This document shows positions 9,694 to 22,054 of a stretch of 48,790 nucleotides of DNA, piece by piece. Below the pieces are notes generated by a model that was given only the letters and a program-made list of their open reading frames with translations, did no database searches and was not told the origin of the DNA. Position 1 is the stretch's first letter. Each line of letters opens with the position of its first letter. The DNA is from Ophiobolus disseminans. Its lineage: Eukaryota; Ascomycota; Dothideomycetes; Pleosporales; Phaeosphaeriaceae. Both the position numbers and the translations under genes were made by a program. The stretch lies in NCBI GenBank assembly GCA_010093685.1, contig MU006232.1, positions 1,095,258 through 1,144,047 on the forward strand, given 5' to 3'.

Positions 9694-12600
9694 TCAGCAA
9701 ATAGTCACCTCCACCGACTCCTCGGCTAGGCATTTGCCATCCATATATCCTACACCGACTCGTTGGTACACAGCATCGCCGTCTGGCACAATGAGCAGCA
9801 CGTAGTGGCGTCCCGACTGCAAAGACCCATCACCTCTCTCGACTCCTATGACGACACAGAGTTTTCTCATGGGAAGAGACTCTCCAGAGTCGTCGAAAAT
9901 AAGAGTATTTTTGGATTCCGGGGAAGCGCTGAGGTCGTATTGGCAGGCTTTTGCGCGAAGAGAGATCGCTGCTGTTTCGGCCCCTGTGCGAGACCATGGC
10001 GATTGCACGTCTTTCCAATCGACATCCTCGCTATTGACACCGAGGTAGTTGATACCACCGGTATAAGCCATCCACGACCAAGACGGGATGTTGATATTGC
10101 GGTTCGAGAAATCGATGCGGTTCAGTCTCGGAGTATCTAACCCACGATGCCACAGCAGACTTCGAGCAAGTAACTCGCGGTTCTCGGCATCCTCAAGTAT
10201 GCCAAAATTGCCCTGTACTTTCAGAGTCTCTGTGAGTCGTTTCTGGAGGCCAGCTATCGCTACAGATCGGTCTACCACTTGCACAAAAGCAAGACGTGAG
10301 TACGTCGCGTACAAACCTTGGTAGAGTTCGATCTTATCATCTCCCGTCTTATATCCGATGATTGATGGGAAGTTCGGGTCTCCGAGTAGTCGCTCGTTTT
10401 CACTAAGTCATACAATCAGCTGTGGAACACATGCGCTCAGTACCTTAGGTGTCTGCTTACTTGCTGAGACGGGTCATAGTTTCGCACCGGATGCCATGAC
10501 CACATTCCCAATAGGTTTGGTACTCCGTGAAGAACATCGTTCGTCGAGCAAGAGCATGTTCTTGTAGAAGCCACCCACGCTGGCAGAGGTCGCTATCCAG
10601 AACATGACCCTGGAAGTCGTCGATCATTTCGCAAATGTGAACAGGAGCTGCGCTGTCCTGACGATGGAAAGTGACGCCCTCCCTGTACTTCCGTGTGTTG
10701 AGGAATCCCGAGAAGCTGTCCTTCGGGCAGACGGCAGCGATAACACAACTGGCACCGCTGATGTAGTCTTCCATATGGCTGGCCTCGACCTTCCAATCGT
10801 CCTGCGAGTCCTGCACTATGCAGAGAGCATCTATCCAGAGGTATCGGTAGCCAAGGGCACGAGTGACAAGAACAGCGTCATTGAAAGTTGCAGGCAGCGT
10901 ACTCAAAGCTATTCCAGCAGTGTAGCTGCGGAAGTTGGCTGTGTTCGTGACGAAGCTCCTGTAAGCTGCTTGCGCACCCCATTGATGAGACAACAAAAGC
11001 CATTCTCCGACATCTTGGGAAGTCATCTCCCTTAGATGTACGTTGTCGTCACCTGCTTGTCCTACGTCGACCAGTCGTGTAGGCATTCTTGCCGCAGACG
11101 CAGGCCTGCAAGACACCGTCTCGGAATCGCAAGAATCGAGCCAGCGTTGGAGAATCTCGAAGTGAGCAGCACTCCCGGCGTGCGGAAGCTGAACCGAACC
11201 TATTTGGATTTCTTTGGACTCCATAGTATCGTAATCTGAGTCTGTTAGGAACCAACGCCTCATAGTAGCCTGTATCGTGACCACAGGACATGGAACTCAC
11301 CAATATCACGACATATAGCAAGCGCTGGTACACGGTACCCATTCATGCTCAGGAAAGAGCCAATCCTCTCCAGCTGAAGATATTCCGTCATCGTATCACC
11401 CTTTTCGCAAGATCGCCACAGCAACACACACAAATCGCATACTCGTTCACTGGCCCTGTTTCTCAGCCCTTGCACATCGTAACTGAGGTCGAAATTAGGC
11501 AGGCCAGGTCCCCAGATATTGTCCCGGAGCTTAGTACAAGTTTCGCACAAGTTGACCGAAATGATTATGTTTGGCATGGGAAATTTCTTCGTGTCCTTGA
11601 GCGCAGAGTAGAGCTCATAGGCAAAGGCGTTGTCTACCTCATATTTCCAAGCCCTCAAATTGGCTTTCGTTGACATCGTTGGGTCATAGTCGTCCCGTGC
11701 AGGCTTAATAGCATCTAGGCTTGAGGTTTCTTCCACAACATATGGCCCATGACGTGCGATTTTTTCTGGTGACCAGTAACGTCTGATGTCCGTTTCGGAC
11801 GTCTGTAGGATCTTCTCTAATCTGTTTACAACCTCATATGCCCGAAACCTGACGGGTGCCGCATCATGTGTCTCGTGGTCGATATCTTCTGGAGGTGAGA
11901 AATCCGTGATGCTTATAGTTGGTATATGCAGAGACTGCGGATCCTGGGACGTTTCCGCTTGCTGAGGGTGCAGATGCAATGTCGGCATGTTGGTGGACAA
12001 ACTAGTGACACCTCGTGGGTGTACATTGACGACGAGAAGTCCCTTCCGGACAATTTCAAGGAGGTCACCGAGGGCCGTAGACCCAACCTGGCAAGCCCCA
12101 TCTTTAGATAGATGATTGATCCAATCTTCTACGACTCTGTGCACGCTCGTCGTTTTCCGTCCGTTTTGTTCTACTGCCTGGAAGAATCGTTCGCCACGAA
12201 AACTATTGTTGAAGCGAGCCAGCTCGAAATCTCCGTAAAGCAGCCAAATGATGAACTCAAGAGTGATACAGCCATACGCCCAGATGTCCCACATACGAGA
12301 CAGGAAGGGACCCTCAACTTCGGGAGGCTTGTAACGCCCGGTGCCGGATCTCGTTGGGATGAACTTGCGATGTGGTACTTCTCCCCAGCCTCCAATCTTC
12401 AGAATCCCAATTTGACCGCCTCGTACTTCTTGCGGCGAGAATTCATGTGACTCAGGAATAACGTTAGGAATCTTTGCCTCTTCCCAATCTCTAGCCTTTA
12501 GGATCCCGATCCGATCGCCTCCTTCTCCTGGCGTGAAACTTAGTATGTTTTGAGGCTTTACATCTCCATGCCGGTATGGTGCGTCGATATCCATGTCATC

Positions 12601-15600
12601 CTTCATAGGATTGTGATATGATGTAGGTACCACGCTGTGAGTTTTTGCTTCTTTCTTCTCTCTCTGTTTTTCCCACCAGTCTCTTCTCCTTGCTGCCCAG
12701 GAACGATCGTCTTCTCTTTTTGGTAAGAACCACAGTAAATTTTCAGGCTTTAGGTCTCCATGCATCGTGTGCGTCTCGTGTGCAGCACAAAGCGCTTTTG
12801 CCAGGCCAAGGAGCTGTCTGGTGACCGATTGTAAGAAAGAGGCCTCCATCGTAGGTCGGATTGCCTTCCACAAGCTCCAAAGGTTTCCGCCATCGGCCCA
12901 TTCCAGTACAGAATAATGAGCTGGTTCGGCGGGTGGACCGCGCCGGAAGGCAGTCAGGAAGCGAACAATATGCTCTTGGCCCAATTCATTTAATGTTGCC
13001 AATGCACGCACTTCGCGTTGCCAGTACGCGCTTACGCGCTCTTTGTCGTGTTCGTGCTCAACCTTCATCTGCTTGACGGCGACTATGAAGCTTCCCTACA
13101 TTCTGTTATCGTTGTGTCCCTTAAGCGCATGATGGGCACTGACCTGGCCATTTTGGAAGTGATCTTTGTGTATCGTGCACCGCGAGACGACACTCAATGA
13201 CTCATCGCGCCAATCAGGCTGCTTGTCGGTAATAGGCACTACACAATTCCCGATGTCATGGATATGTAGTGCCGTCGAGAATATCGGCACCACCACTTTC
13301 CACTGGTTCGACTGGAACTCGTGTATCGTATTCGAGTTCCAAAGTGGTCCCATAGAGCTTCCCACAGCACTGTTTGACTCCATGATAACAAATTCGTGCT
13401 CATGTATCGACTTTCTGCGTTGCTCCGACGACCACTCCTCAATAGGCAGACGAGTGTCGGTAAAAGCATTCTGGCGGAATAAATCCATGGCTCTGTGAAG
13501 TGAGCTACTACTGAGGCGGACGCAAGATGCAGTGATGATGAAGATCATCCTTGCCTTTTCCGCGATGAATTGAAGCAATTGATCCTCGGCCTCCCCCATG
13601 ATCCGGATCATATTTGCCCTTGTGACCAAGTGATCGAGAACACCCGCAGGTACAAAGTCCTTGGGTTCTTTGTCGAAGACACTGCGAACTGTGTACCGAC
13701 GTAAGTCGAACGCAAAGTCTTTTGTGTCGTTACCTCCTTTTGATGAATCATCTCTGAGAGGGCTGCGCTGGCTCACAATTTCCACTAGCTTGTCAGTCTG
13801 ACTCTTTACTATTGCGACCCGGCCAGAATTTCTCTCCTCAAAGAACGACTGTACAACTCTCTGCTCTTGGTTGAACCAGTCGGAACCGTCATCTTCACGT
13901 ATGTATGACATTTGATCGATGCTCTTCGTATCAAGAATTGCCAACTTTACGTGAAGCAGTAGTCGCTCCCTCAAACTTTCAATGAGTCTGGTAATGCTTG
14001 AAACTCAAAGTCAGATTGTAGTCACAAGTACAGACATACGCTGATATTCTTGCTTACGGTGGAATATGTTGCCCTAACCGAGAAGCGTCACCGGTCTGGT
14101 TTCTCTTGTCTACCTCCGCAGTGGAGGGCATCCTGAAGAAAGGCACAAGCTGCTCTATTTCGGTCACAGTGTCTAGAAGTGTCTGAAGTTGCATGTCAGT
14201 TATAGCCTCAAAGAGTAAGAATTGTGTATTAACACTCACCTCCGTATGTTCACTCCGACTCCTTGGACCTACAGCGATCTGAACCGAGTCTGTTTCCACA
14301 GTGGCAAGCTGTTGCGTGATCTCCAGAAGGCCTTCTGAGAGGGTCCGATAAGCCCGATCTATGATCGCCCGCTTATGCTTGTCTTCCTCGAGTTCGCGTC
14401 GCAGACAGAGCTCCAAGGCGAGCAGAATCTTGGCCGCAAGCGCGTAAGCCATGCATGGTTCGATACCTTGCCAGACTTCGACATCATAATACGTGAAGTT
14501 GCATGGCGACTTCGCGTGAATCATTCCTAGCCATTTTTCTTCCCAGAACATTGTCAGGAGATGTTGGTGCCATCTTGAAAGCGTCTCCTCAGGTGAACCA
14601 ATCCGCAGGGCTTCTAGATTCGCACGAATGATCTCTTGAGCTGCATGCTCTTCGTCTACTACATTCTGGAGGCGAGGTCCCTCGTTCTTAAAGCATAGAA
14701 CCTCACTCTTTGTGGTACTAATCTCGAGCGCGAATTTCTTATCAGCTAGTTGATCCTGCGTCAACTCCTCACCTTCGAAGAACACCTTTGAGACATCACC
14801 AACATGCTCGCGTACCGCTGCTTCAAGTGTGGCTCCACGGCCAACGTCGATCAGGAAGCGTTTTTCTTGCCAGCCAAGCACCAATGTTGCGTATCCTTCT
14901 GCTACTAAATTGGGCTCCGATAGTTCGACATATTTCCTCGCAATCTCTTCCAAGCGATCGTGAGTCACCAGAGGCAGTGCGCGATCGTCATCAGGGTTGG
15001 TAATGGTTGTACCAGCATGGCCACCCCCAGCGGATTCACCGAATGAGAGCCCTGTAAGCTGTGGCGGATCATGTAGATCTGTAAGATCGACTGACTCCAA
15101 ACCATCCATGCTGCGGCCTCGGGTGGCGCTTGTCTTCTCCGTTCCATCTTCGTCGTCTATAAGATTACGTGCGAAGAACAATGCCAGAGCATTGAGATGT
15201 TTTCCAATGAAACGCTCCATCCGTTTGTGAGCCTTATCATCCGCTGATACAAGTTCCGACGCGTCTTCTGGAATTGTCAAGTGGCCGTCTTGATCAGGCG
15301 TCTGCGCAGAGTCTGCAGCATCAGCAAATCGAACAGTTCCCTTAGTCGCAGATTTTGAAGGCCTAGTCCTGCTTGGACTATCCTCATGATCTGGTTCGCT
15401 GTCGTTCTCTTCTCGGTTTTCCCCCATTCGCCTCTGAGGTTGATGTCCATCGCCACAAATCGGGCATTGGTCAAGTTGGCGAAGTTGAGGGATACTACTG
15501 TTGTGTGCCATGCGTCGCATGGTAGATTCCGCAAGAGTCGGGTGCGCAATCCTCATATGCCTGTCGAGAAGTTCTTCCTCGCTGTTGAACGTCTCTGTTA

Positions 15601-16908
15601 CACTATGAGGTAGCGCACATGTCCAAACTCGTTTGTTGTGAAGATACTTGATCCAAGATGCGGTATGTGTTTTGTGCATGTGCAAGATCCATGCTGACCG
15701 ATTGGAAAAGAAGCGTAAGTTACTACTGCATTTCTCTGATACGCAGATATAAGGCTGCAAATCGGCATCCACATGGCTACTGCAAAGAGATGTCAGCTAG
15801 ATGATGCGCACTCAATATACAGACTAGATCGTACCGCCACTTCGACCCCTGGAAGATATCTGCATCGTGTTCCTCGAGGCAAATTGGACATACTGCAGTA
15901 GTTTGACCCTCCCGGATATCGGGAGCTCTAGGATATGTGGCATCGCCTGTTTCAGATACAGAGGCAGTCTCGATCTTTTTAGTTGTAGAAGGCACAGACA
16001 GTCCTTTCTTGAACCCCTCTTTAACTATCTCCTCATCTATGGTCAATGGTTGCGTCTTAGTATCGGCCTGGTTTTCATATTGAAATTCCTGTATGTTGTT
16101 CACCTGCTGTAGATCTGCAGCTTCACGCCGCACAGATGGTCGCGCAGGGTGGCTTTCATCTGCTCTGGAAGTCAGGTCGATAGGAACTTCCCACCGAGGC
16201 ACCTTCTGGTGGCGACGAGCTCGCTCATATTGTACACGATAATACCGATGGAGTATAGATTCATGTATGAGCTTACGAAGTGACTCAGGCAGCGCGTCTT
16301 GGAACTTAAATCTTAGAACACGGTCAACATGGTCTTCGTATACATAGTCACGGGACTGTTCTGAATATGCAAGAATTCTCCTGTCCACGCTACTTGCAGT
16401 GGCCTGGAGGATGATGGAGGCGATCCGGTCCAATCTCTTCAAGGAACCTTCAATACCTAATAACGGAACTCTTAGCGGGTTTTGCGGGGGAGGTATACGA
16501 CCCCCAGGCACAGTATGCGCTGTATTTTCTTGGGTCTTATTTGAGGCTGCCTTTTGGTCGATTTCCAGCGCTGAAAACTTGCATCAGTATGCGGCATAGT
16601 TGTGTGTACATGTGGCAACTAGAGCAGGACACCTGCTTACCAAGGTTGAGGTTGTCGCGCAGCACCTCTAGAAGAAGGAAAACTGCCTGTCGAAGGCGAT
16701 CAAACTTATCAGCTTTCAGCTGAGCATCGAGACTGATGTGAGGCTTGGCGAAGACATTGATACTGTTTGCCCACGCAAAGTAGGACTGCTGGAAAGGCTG
16801 GAGGACGTAAAGAGCACCCTCCGTTGCCTGGCAGGCCTTGAAAAGGTCTAGACATGTGCGCGCGATGTCGTATATAGTCTTTGGTGTTGTAGGTGATTCT
16901 GTAGTCAT
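9694..16908 (-). CDS. C2H2-region / degenerate kinase / HET-domain giant protein
   Basis: Eight exons join in frame: 16908-16641, 16570-15835, 15779-14240, 14182-14058, 13996-13144, 13095-11301, 11241-10461 and 10402-9694. Introns are 48-70 bp and the product is 2268 aa. Residues 1-110 are the helical N-terminus common in fungal signalling proteins. About 318-430 is a C2H2-rich region (CPICLEEHD, C..C..H..H, CPICGD), as in acuF-like proteins. The kinase domain is about 1175-1500: the beta3 lysine (VAVKQMK, 1182) and two catalytic-loop copies, HGDLKPEN (1286) and HGDVKPQN (1350), are present, but the DFG site reads GGWG (about 1410), which suggests a pseudokinase. The HET domain (about 1850-2010) has LLLSHQWG, LWIDALCIVQ and RGWLLQE. 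HET domains trigger incompatibility cell death in known systems. One gene is favoured because every splice keeps frame; two or three genes is the alternative. Confidence 0.75.
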
Positions 16909-17345
16909 CGTGCGAAGCTAAGCAATGATGTGGTGGGTTACAAGGACGAGCACAGGAGACGTGCAGCTCACATCTCGAGGTTCATCGGGCGGGGCAACTT
17001 CGAAAGCCACCTGCAAGTGCTCCCGCACATCGAACCCAACTATCACAGCTTTGAGATTATGCAAACACAACCATACCCACAATTGGCATGGGAAGGTAAG
17101 TGTCTTTGATTTGTTCGTCTCCAAACAATTGATCAGAACAGCGACTGCTTCGTCCGCACCTACCCGAAAGGTAAAATTGAATGCGCATAACAATGTTTTG
17201 AATGTACCGTCCATGATTGTGCAGATTTCGAAGTATGGGAGAAGAACCTGACTTGAAATCACGAATGCCATTGCTGGATGAGGAACTGTAACCGAAGTTC
17301 TTGCGTCACAACTGCAGAAAAAATTGTACATTCACTGCCCCGTCT
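16909..17345. promoter_or_regulatory. Intergenic, probable promoter of the kinase/HET gene
   Basis: 437 bp between the stop of the gasdermin-like gene and the start of the giant gene, both on the minus strand. It should hold the terminator of the former and the promoter of the latter. A minus-strand open frame (16918-17331) crosses it but has no domain or compatible splice, so I do not call it. Confidence 0.45.
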
Positions 17346-18289
17346 TCAGCGCGCTATTTCCGGTACAACCCATGTCACAATCTCACCGCCAGGCTCTTGC
17401 TCATCTATCTTAACGCTTCCTTCCATTTCCTCCTCCAACTCCAGCTCGTCTACATCATAGTCTTCCTTCAAGTCCTTAGCTCTGTTTTCCCCTACCATCT
17501 CTGCTCCCTCATCGTACGGCTTGTCTGTTAATATTCTTTTCCCGAACAACCAGTACTGCTTCTTATAAGAGAGCTTTCGAACCCTAACGCCAATGACTAT
17601 ATCAGACGACCCTTCTGACGACTGCATCGTGTTCCTAGTCTTGGAACCATCACCTCGGGGTCCAATGTTGCCCCAACCGCCCATGTCAATCCCAAGCTGC
17701 GTGTGGCCTTCAATTTCGCTGCTTCTCTTGAGGGCGATAGACGGCTGGCGACCAGTCTTGATGCCAGTAATGATGTACACGGAGGCGTATTTCGAGGAAG
17801 TCAGGTAGTCTTGCAAGCCAACTGACTTGACGGCCTTGATGTAATCATCTTTGGTTGGGTAGATCCACTCTGTGTCCAGAGAAACGCAGTTGTAAGAATC
17901 GTCGACGCTGTTGTTGCCTCCGCCGCCAATCTCGCCGCCAACTGGCACTTGCAATGCTGCGAGCTTGACACCGACTCCACCAGACCCCTTCAGTATCTAT
18001 GTCAAGGACGTTGGCGTGGTTTCCAAAGCAAGGTCATGATGTGGGATTCATGAGAATTATACAATCTAGATACGACATAGAGAGAAACACTTACTTGGTC
18101 TCGCGTAGCCTTGAAATTTGGTTCATGCGTACAGAATCGACGGACATTGGGGATTTCAATCTCTTCGTATTCGTTCAAAGGCGTAAGGACTTGAAGGTTG
18201 TCGACGATCGTCCCGATCTTATGACGACCTCCTGCCGTCTCCGGTAAGACATTGGAGACTATGTGGTATGTAGGAGCGCTAATGACCAT
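17346..18289 (-). CDS. Candidate fungal gasdermin-like (HET-Q1/RCD-1 type) protein
   Basis: Two exons, 18289-18095 and 17996-17346, with a 98-bp phase-0 intron, encode 281 aa. The protein opens with a hydrophobic segment (APTYHIVSNVLP), then GRHKIGTIVDNLQVLTPLN. A Gly-rich middle (KGSGGVGVKLAALQVPVGGE) is followed by beta-rich stretches (SKYASVYIITGIKT, SDIVIGVRVRKLSYKKQYW). The end is a strongly acidic linker (about residues 242-268) and a short hydrophobic tail (GEIVTWVVPEIAR). By family knowledge, fungal gasdermins are about 280 aa and are freed by proteolysis near a short C-terminal inhibitory piece, then form plasma-membrane pores. Length, layout and the divergent S8 protease neighbour fit. 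There is no signal peptide. I cannot prove the fold from sequence; a proteolysis-independent unknown is the alternative. Confidence 0.55.
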
Positions 18290-18437
18290 TACGGCGATAG
18301 CGTATTTTCAAACTATCTGATTTGTAGTAGATGCAAGAAAGGTTATATGCGTTGTACTTCAGGAACTTCACGAAAGCTGAAGTTGCACCTTGCTTTTCAA
18401 GCCTTTGACCCCGCGTTTGGTGGCTGAAGGCTATTGG
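18290..18437. promoter_or_regulatory. Left half of the original divergent promoter
   Basis: 148 bp between the start codon of the gasdermin-like gene and the left inverted repeat of the transposon. With 22160-22273 it would have formed a ~262-bp bidirectional promoter before the insertion. This is inferred from gene layout; no defined motif is claimed. Confidence 0.4.
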
Positions 18438-18542
18438 TGGTTTGCAAAATACTGCTGGCCACCTAGATGTAGTTAGCGCGTTACCCCTCAGGAACATCGA
18501 CTCTCATAGTAATTAATATAGGAGCCAATGCAACCACGGTTT
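18438..18542 (+). repeat. Left terminal inverted repeat of the two-gene transposon
   Basis: The inverted copy is 22055-22159. Differences are transitions (for example AATATAGG against AGTATAGG), consistent with light RIP. The length of about 105 bp is long for a Tc1/mariner element. Confidence 0.85.
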
Positions 18543-18656
18543 CCCACCTCTTGAAGCTCGTGAGGCTGCCCGTATATGCCAAATCGTCTGTATATCTCGT
18601 TTTTCTGGTGTTGAGGCTGGCGGGAGCTCAAAACAAGCCGGCGAAACGTTGTTCCG

Positions 18657-20375
18657 ATGTCGAAACGTCAACGTCCACCAAAACAGCCGTTCGAACAGGG
18701 TGTTAACCCTCCAGGAGCAGCTCGTCCCTTTAAGAAGCCTAGAGCGCTGCCGAAAGACTGTTCTCCTACGCGTTTTACACCCAATATAGGTCGCCGTACA
18801 GCGCGTCTGACCTCTCGCGGAGGACTGGCCTCGCCGCCAGCAACCGATCCGCGTCGTCGAAGCCCGCTGTTCGAGCCCGAGTTCTCGTATACCCAGTCCG
18901 CGCTTCTCGAGCAAGCTGATGATCTGATTGATGGCGAGGACGACGATACAGAGGAGGAGAAGGCCGATCCGCTGCCTGAGGGCGAGGGCGACGCCGACGA
19001 TGAGGTTGAGGGCGCGCTCGAAGCTGAGGATGGAGAGCCACCTTATCGGGTTCAAGCAGCTACTCCGTTCATCCCGCGAACGTCCTCTCTACCAGAGGAG
19101 CCGGATCCTATCGTTAGCATTAGATGGAGAGCTTGTTTTGGCGACATGGAGAAGAACCCAGTACCTGCGGCGTTCAACAGCAAGCAGGATCAACACTTCC
19201 TTGAACTCACAGCTGAGCGCTTGTGGGAGTGGGTAGATGAGGTAGTAGCTGAGTTGAAGCCGCGCAGAGTAAAGCCCTCGTCCGTGTGCGCAGTTGTATA
19301 CCCGTCCCGTTAGGCCAAGCGCGACCGCGCAGTCAAGACGCTGCGTCGAGGTAGAGATGGCGATTGGCCTGGCGTTATACAGCTATGCGTGGCGATTGAT
19401 CGCGACAGTAGCGATCGCGTACGCGTTGACTTCGACCTTATGCTCGTTGAGGAGCTGAATGAGGCACCGCGAGCGGCTGTACAGGTCGTGGGTAGCCGCG
19501 CGCGTCTGGTTACAGCGACGATGATACAAGAGGGTGGGATCGCCAGCGTTTTAGCTGCTGAAAACGCGGGCAGCGGCATGGCTATTGGCATTAGAGATCG
19601 CTGGTGCTGCGTAGATACTCACTGTAAAAACTATCCGTACGTCTGTTGGTTGAGGCCAGGTCAGCAAGCGCGCTTTGAGAACCACTGCCCAGTTAATGGC
19701 AATATCATCGCGATGTGGGCAAGAGATATAAGTAAACAGCTGGCAACGTACGATGAGCCATCTGATGATGTAAGGCTTGCGATTCTGAGGGCGAGAGACC
19801 GCGCGGAACACGAGAAAGCCCATCGCCAGAGGTCTCCAAATAGTGGAGATAACGACATTAGAAGCTTGACGAAGCTGCTCGTCGTTGGGCAGCTCAATCA
19901 GCTAAATCGCCAGCCTCTAGGAGAGTTAAAGCCGCGATCAGAACGACTAAATCGACTCGAAACACCATCTCCAAAGCCGCGAGAATGGGTGCCAATCAAG
20001 TACAATCATAGGGAAGAGATGAATCAGCACACTACTAATTTCTTTAATTCCTTTAAGTTAAAGCACCCACTAGACAGCGACGCAGTTACTAACATGTTCA
20101 ACATTGTGTGCGTAGACGGAGCGATGGATCTAAATATGATTATAGGCGGATCAGGGGACGTTCTAAAGCTGTGGGTTAATCATTTCAACTTGCCGCCTGG
20201 CTGGCTCTTCACCCTCCAACACCACGCTTTAGAGTGGCAGAAAAGCTACAATGGACTATCAGAAAAGAGCTGGAGGCGAGTAGAACGTTGTCGTAAAAGA
20301 GAGGAGAAAGCCCGTCAAAAATTGGCTGCAGACGAAGCAAGTTCAGTCGTTAGCAGTAGCGACGGACGATGTTGA
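18657..20375 (+). pseudogene. Transposon accessory ORF with in-frame TAG
   Basis: One reading frame of 573 codons is interrupted only by a TAG at 19311-19313, after VVYPSR. The N-terminus is basic and Pro-rich, followed by an acidic stretch (about residues 90-130). The C-terminal half has a Cys/His cluster (WCCVDTHCKNYPYVCW ... RFENHCPVNGNIIAMWA, about residues 320-360) that could bind zinc, and ends in a basic helix. I do not recognise the family. A CAG-to-TAG change would explain the stop. Because it lies inside the inverted repeats, convergent with the transposase, I infer a cargo or accessory transposition protein. Confidence 0.6.
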
Positions 20376-20749
20376 TGATGGGAGTGGTCCGAGCGTTTTG
20401 CGCTAAAAAGTGGTGATAGTGGCTCGTGCGGACTATAGTGTTGAGTTTTTTAACCTATCAAAATGCAGCCAGGGCTGAACAACGTTTGAGAGCTGCTGTA
20501 CTCAACACTACTACGTTCGTTTTAGTAGCTGATACTATAGGGATAGCTTGATTATAGTCTAACAGAGTAGCTCCTAGTTTATTAGAATTAAAAAATCGCA
20601 ATTGTATATTGCGCATTAAAAAGACGGCTAATCTCCCTGTCTCTGCGCACACTAACCTAGTAGCACTACAGAGTGCTATAAAAAGATAGTAAAAAGGAGC
20701 AAGCCTGGCTTATATATAAATCGACCTAAAGACAGCAGAAAACACCGCA

Positions 20750-20859
20750 GTATGCGATGGGATACCATTAGAGGAAGCGTCCAGCGGATCGTTGGGCGCG
20801 TCGTTCATTGCGCCCAACGATCCACTAGACGCTTCCTCTAATAATATCCTATAGCATAC
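20750..20859. repeat. 110-bp hairpin: 50-bp arms with a 10-bp loop
   Basis: The arms 20750-20799 and 20810-20859 are complementary around the loop GTCGTTCATT. The inner 33 bp (starting ATTAGAGGAAGCG) have only two mismatches, both transitions, and the outer 17 bp have four. It sits between the two convergent ORFs of the transposon. It may be a small foldback element inserted there or a shared bidirectional terminator. Confidence 0.75.
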
Positions 20860-20981
20860 TACGATAAAGATCTAAGTAATTAGATTATATATATATACAG
20901 TATAGATTGCTTGGTGTTGAGGTATAGGTAAGAGACAGCGCCTGCATTCTTCATCCTGCACCTTTACCTACATCCTACACT

Positions 20982-21952
20982 CTACACTGGGTAACCGCAC
21001 CTATTAAACCAGCTACGGCCATCAATATCGCAGCAAATCTGCTGTATCGCGTACTCTAGAAAGGTCTCAAAGTACAGAAACGTCTCGCCCAGTGCCGCGT
21101 GCCTCTTGAGCCAGCCCTTTAGCTGCTTAAAGCTCCTCTCAATGGGGTTATAGTCTGGTGAGTACGGTGGCAAGTACTCTAACCGCACGCTAGCACGCTC
21201 ACAGAGCTCTCGTACTCGCGCTGAGCGATGGATAGCCGCGTTATCTAGCACGATAACAGAGCATGGCGCGGGATGAGGGTTGCAGTACGGCAGCACCTGG
21301 TACTCTAGGAAATCCTCCATCCGCTCCGACGTAATCGCGCCCTGAAAGATCGTATAGCTCATGTACCCATGAACTGTCATGGCTGGCAGCAGCGACCACC
21401 GTTCGGAGCGCTTGAAGCTGTACGTCAACTCCACCGGCGAGCCAACAGGACCCCATCCATACTTGCGATCACCCGTACGCTCATTGCAAGCGCTCTCATC
21501 CAACGCGACGATCTGATCGGCCGTATAGTGTTGCGCCATCCGCGCGAGGTAGACGTGACGGAGAGGCTCACTCTGCTCTTTTGCGCGCTTCGAAGCCACC
21601 TTTCGCGACCATCTCATGCGCTCCAGCTCTCTGTATACCGTCGAAACGCTCACCACCAGGTCGAACTCGTCGAATAGGAAGTCCACCATCTCCTCCAAGT
21701 ACGCGTGCGGGTGGCCCTCAAGGTAAGCCTTCAAGCGCGCGCGCTGCGCGTCTCGAAGCGCTGTAGGTCGCCCAAGCGTACAGATCGCGGCGGGTATGCC
21801 ACTCCCCAGTACTCTAAGCTCAACCTCAGCTTCGCTATACAGTCGCGACTCACTCCAATCGCTTGGTGGATAGCACGGTTGCTCTCGCCAGCAGCTATAT
21901 GCTCTATAACGGACTGGAGAACGGTAGGCTGCAGGCGGTGGCCGGGCATCAT
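20982..21952 (-). pseudogene. Tc1/mariner-superfamily DDE transposase, frameshifted
   Basis: The N-terminal part (start MMPGHRLQPTVLQ) has a helix-turn-helix (SVIEHIAAGESNRAIHQAIG). The catalytic part has VALDESACNE (first Asp), VLDNAAIHRS (second Asp) and LPPYSPDYNPIERSF (final Glu), the DDE_3 pattern. It ends at 20982. The two parts are in different frames: near 21770 the expected LGRPTALRDAQRARLK path needs one more base, so a single-base deletion is likely. No plausible intron is seen there. The protein would recognise the inverted repeats and cut and paste the element at TA-containing targets. Confidence 0.75.
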
Positions 21953-22054
21953 GCGGATGGGATGGCGCAGGCGGGAAAACTGCAACACCAAGAAACGAGT
22001 CAGTATAGACGATTGTAGCGAACCGAGAAGCTTCAAATACGTTGTGGCAATGAG

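Noticed and set aside
16918..17331. 137-codon minus-strand ORF between the gasdermin-like and kinase/HET genes
   Set aside because: No recognisable domain and no compatible splice to either neighbour; it covers the region expected to hold the promoter.
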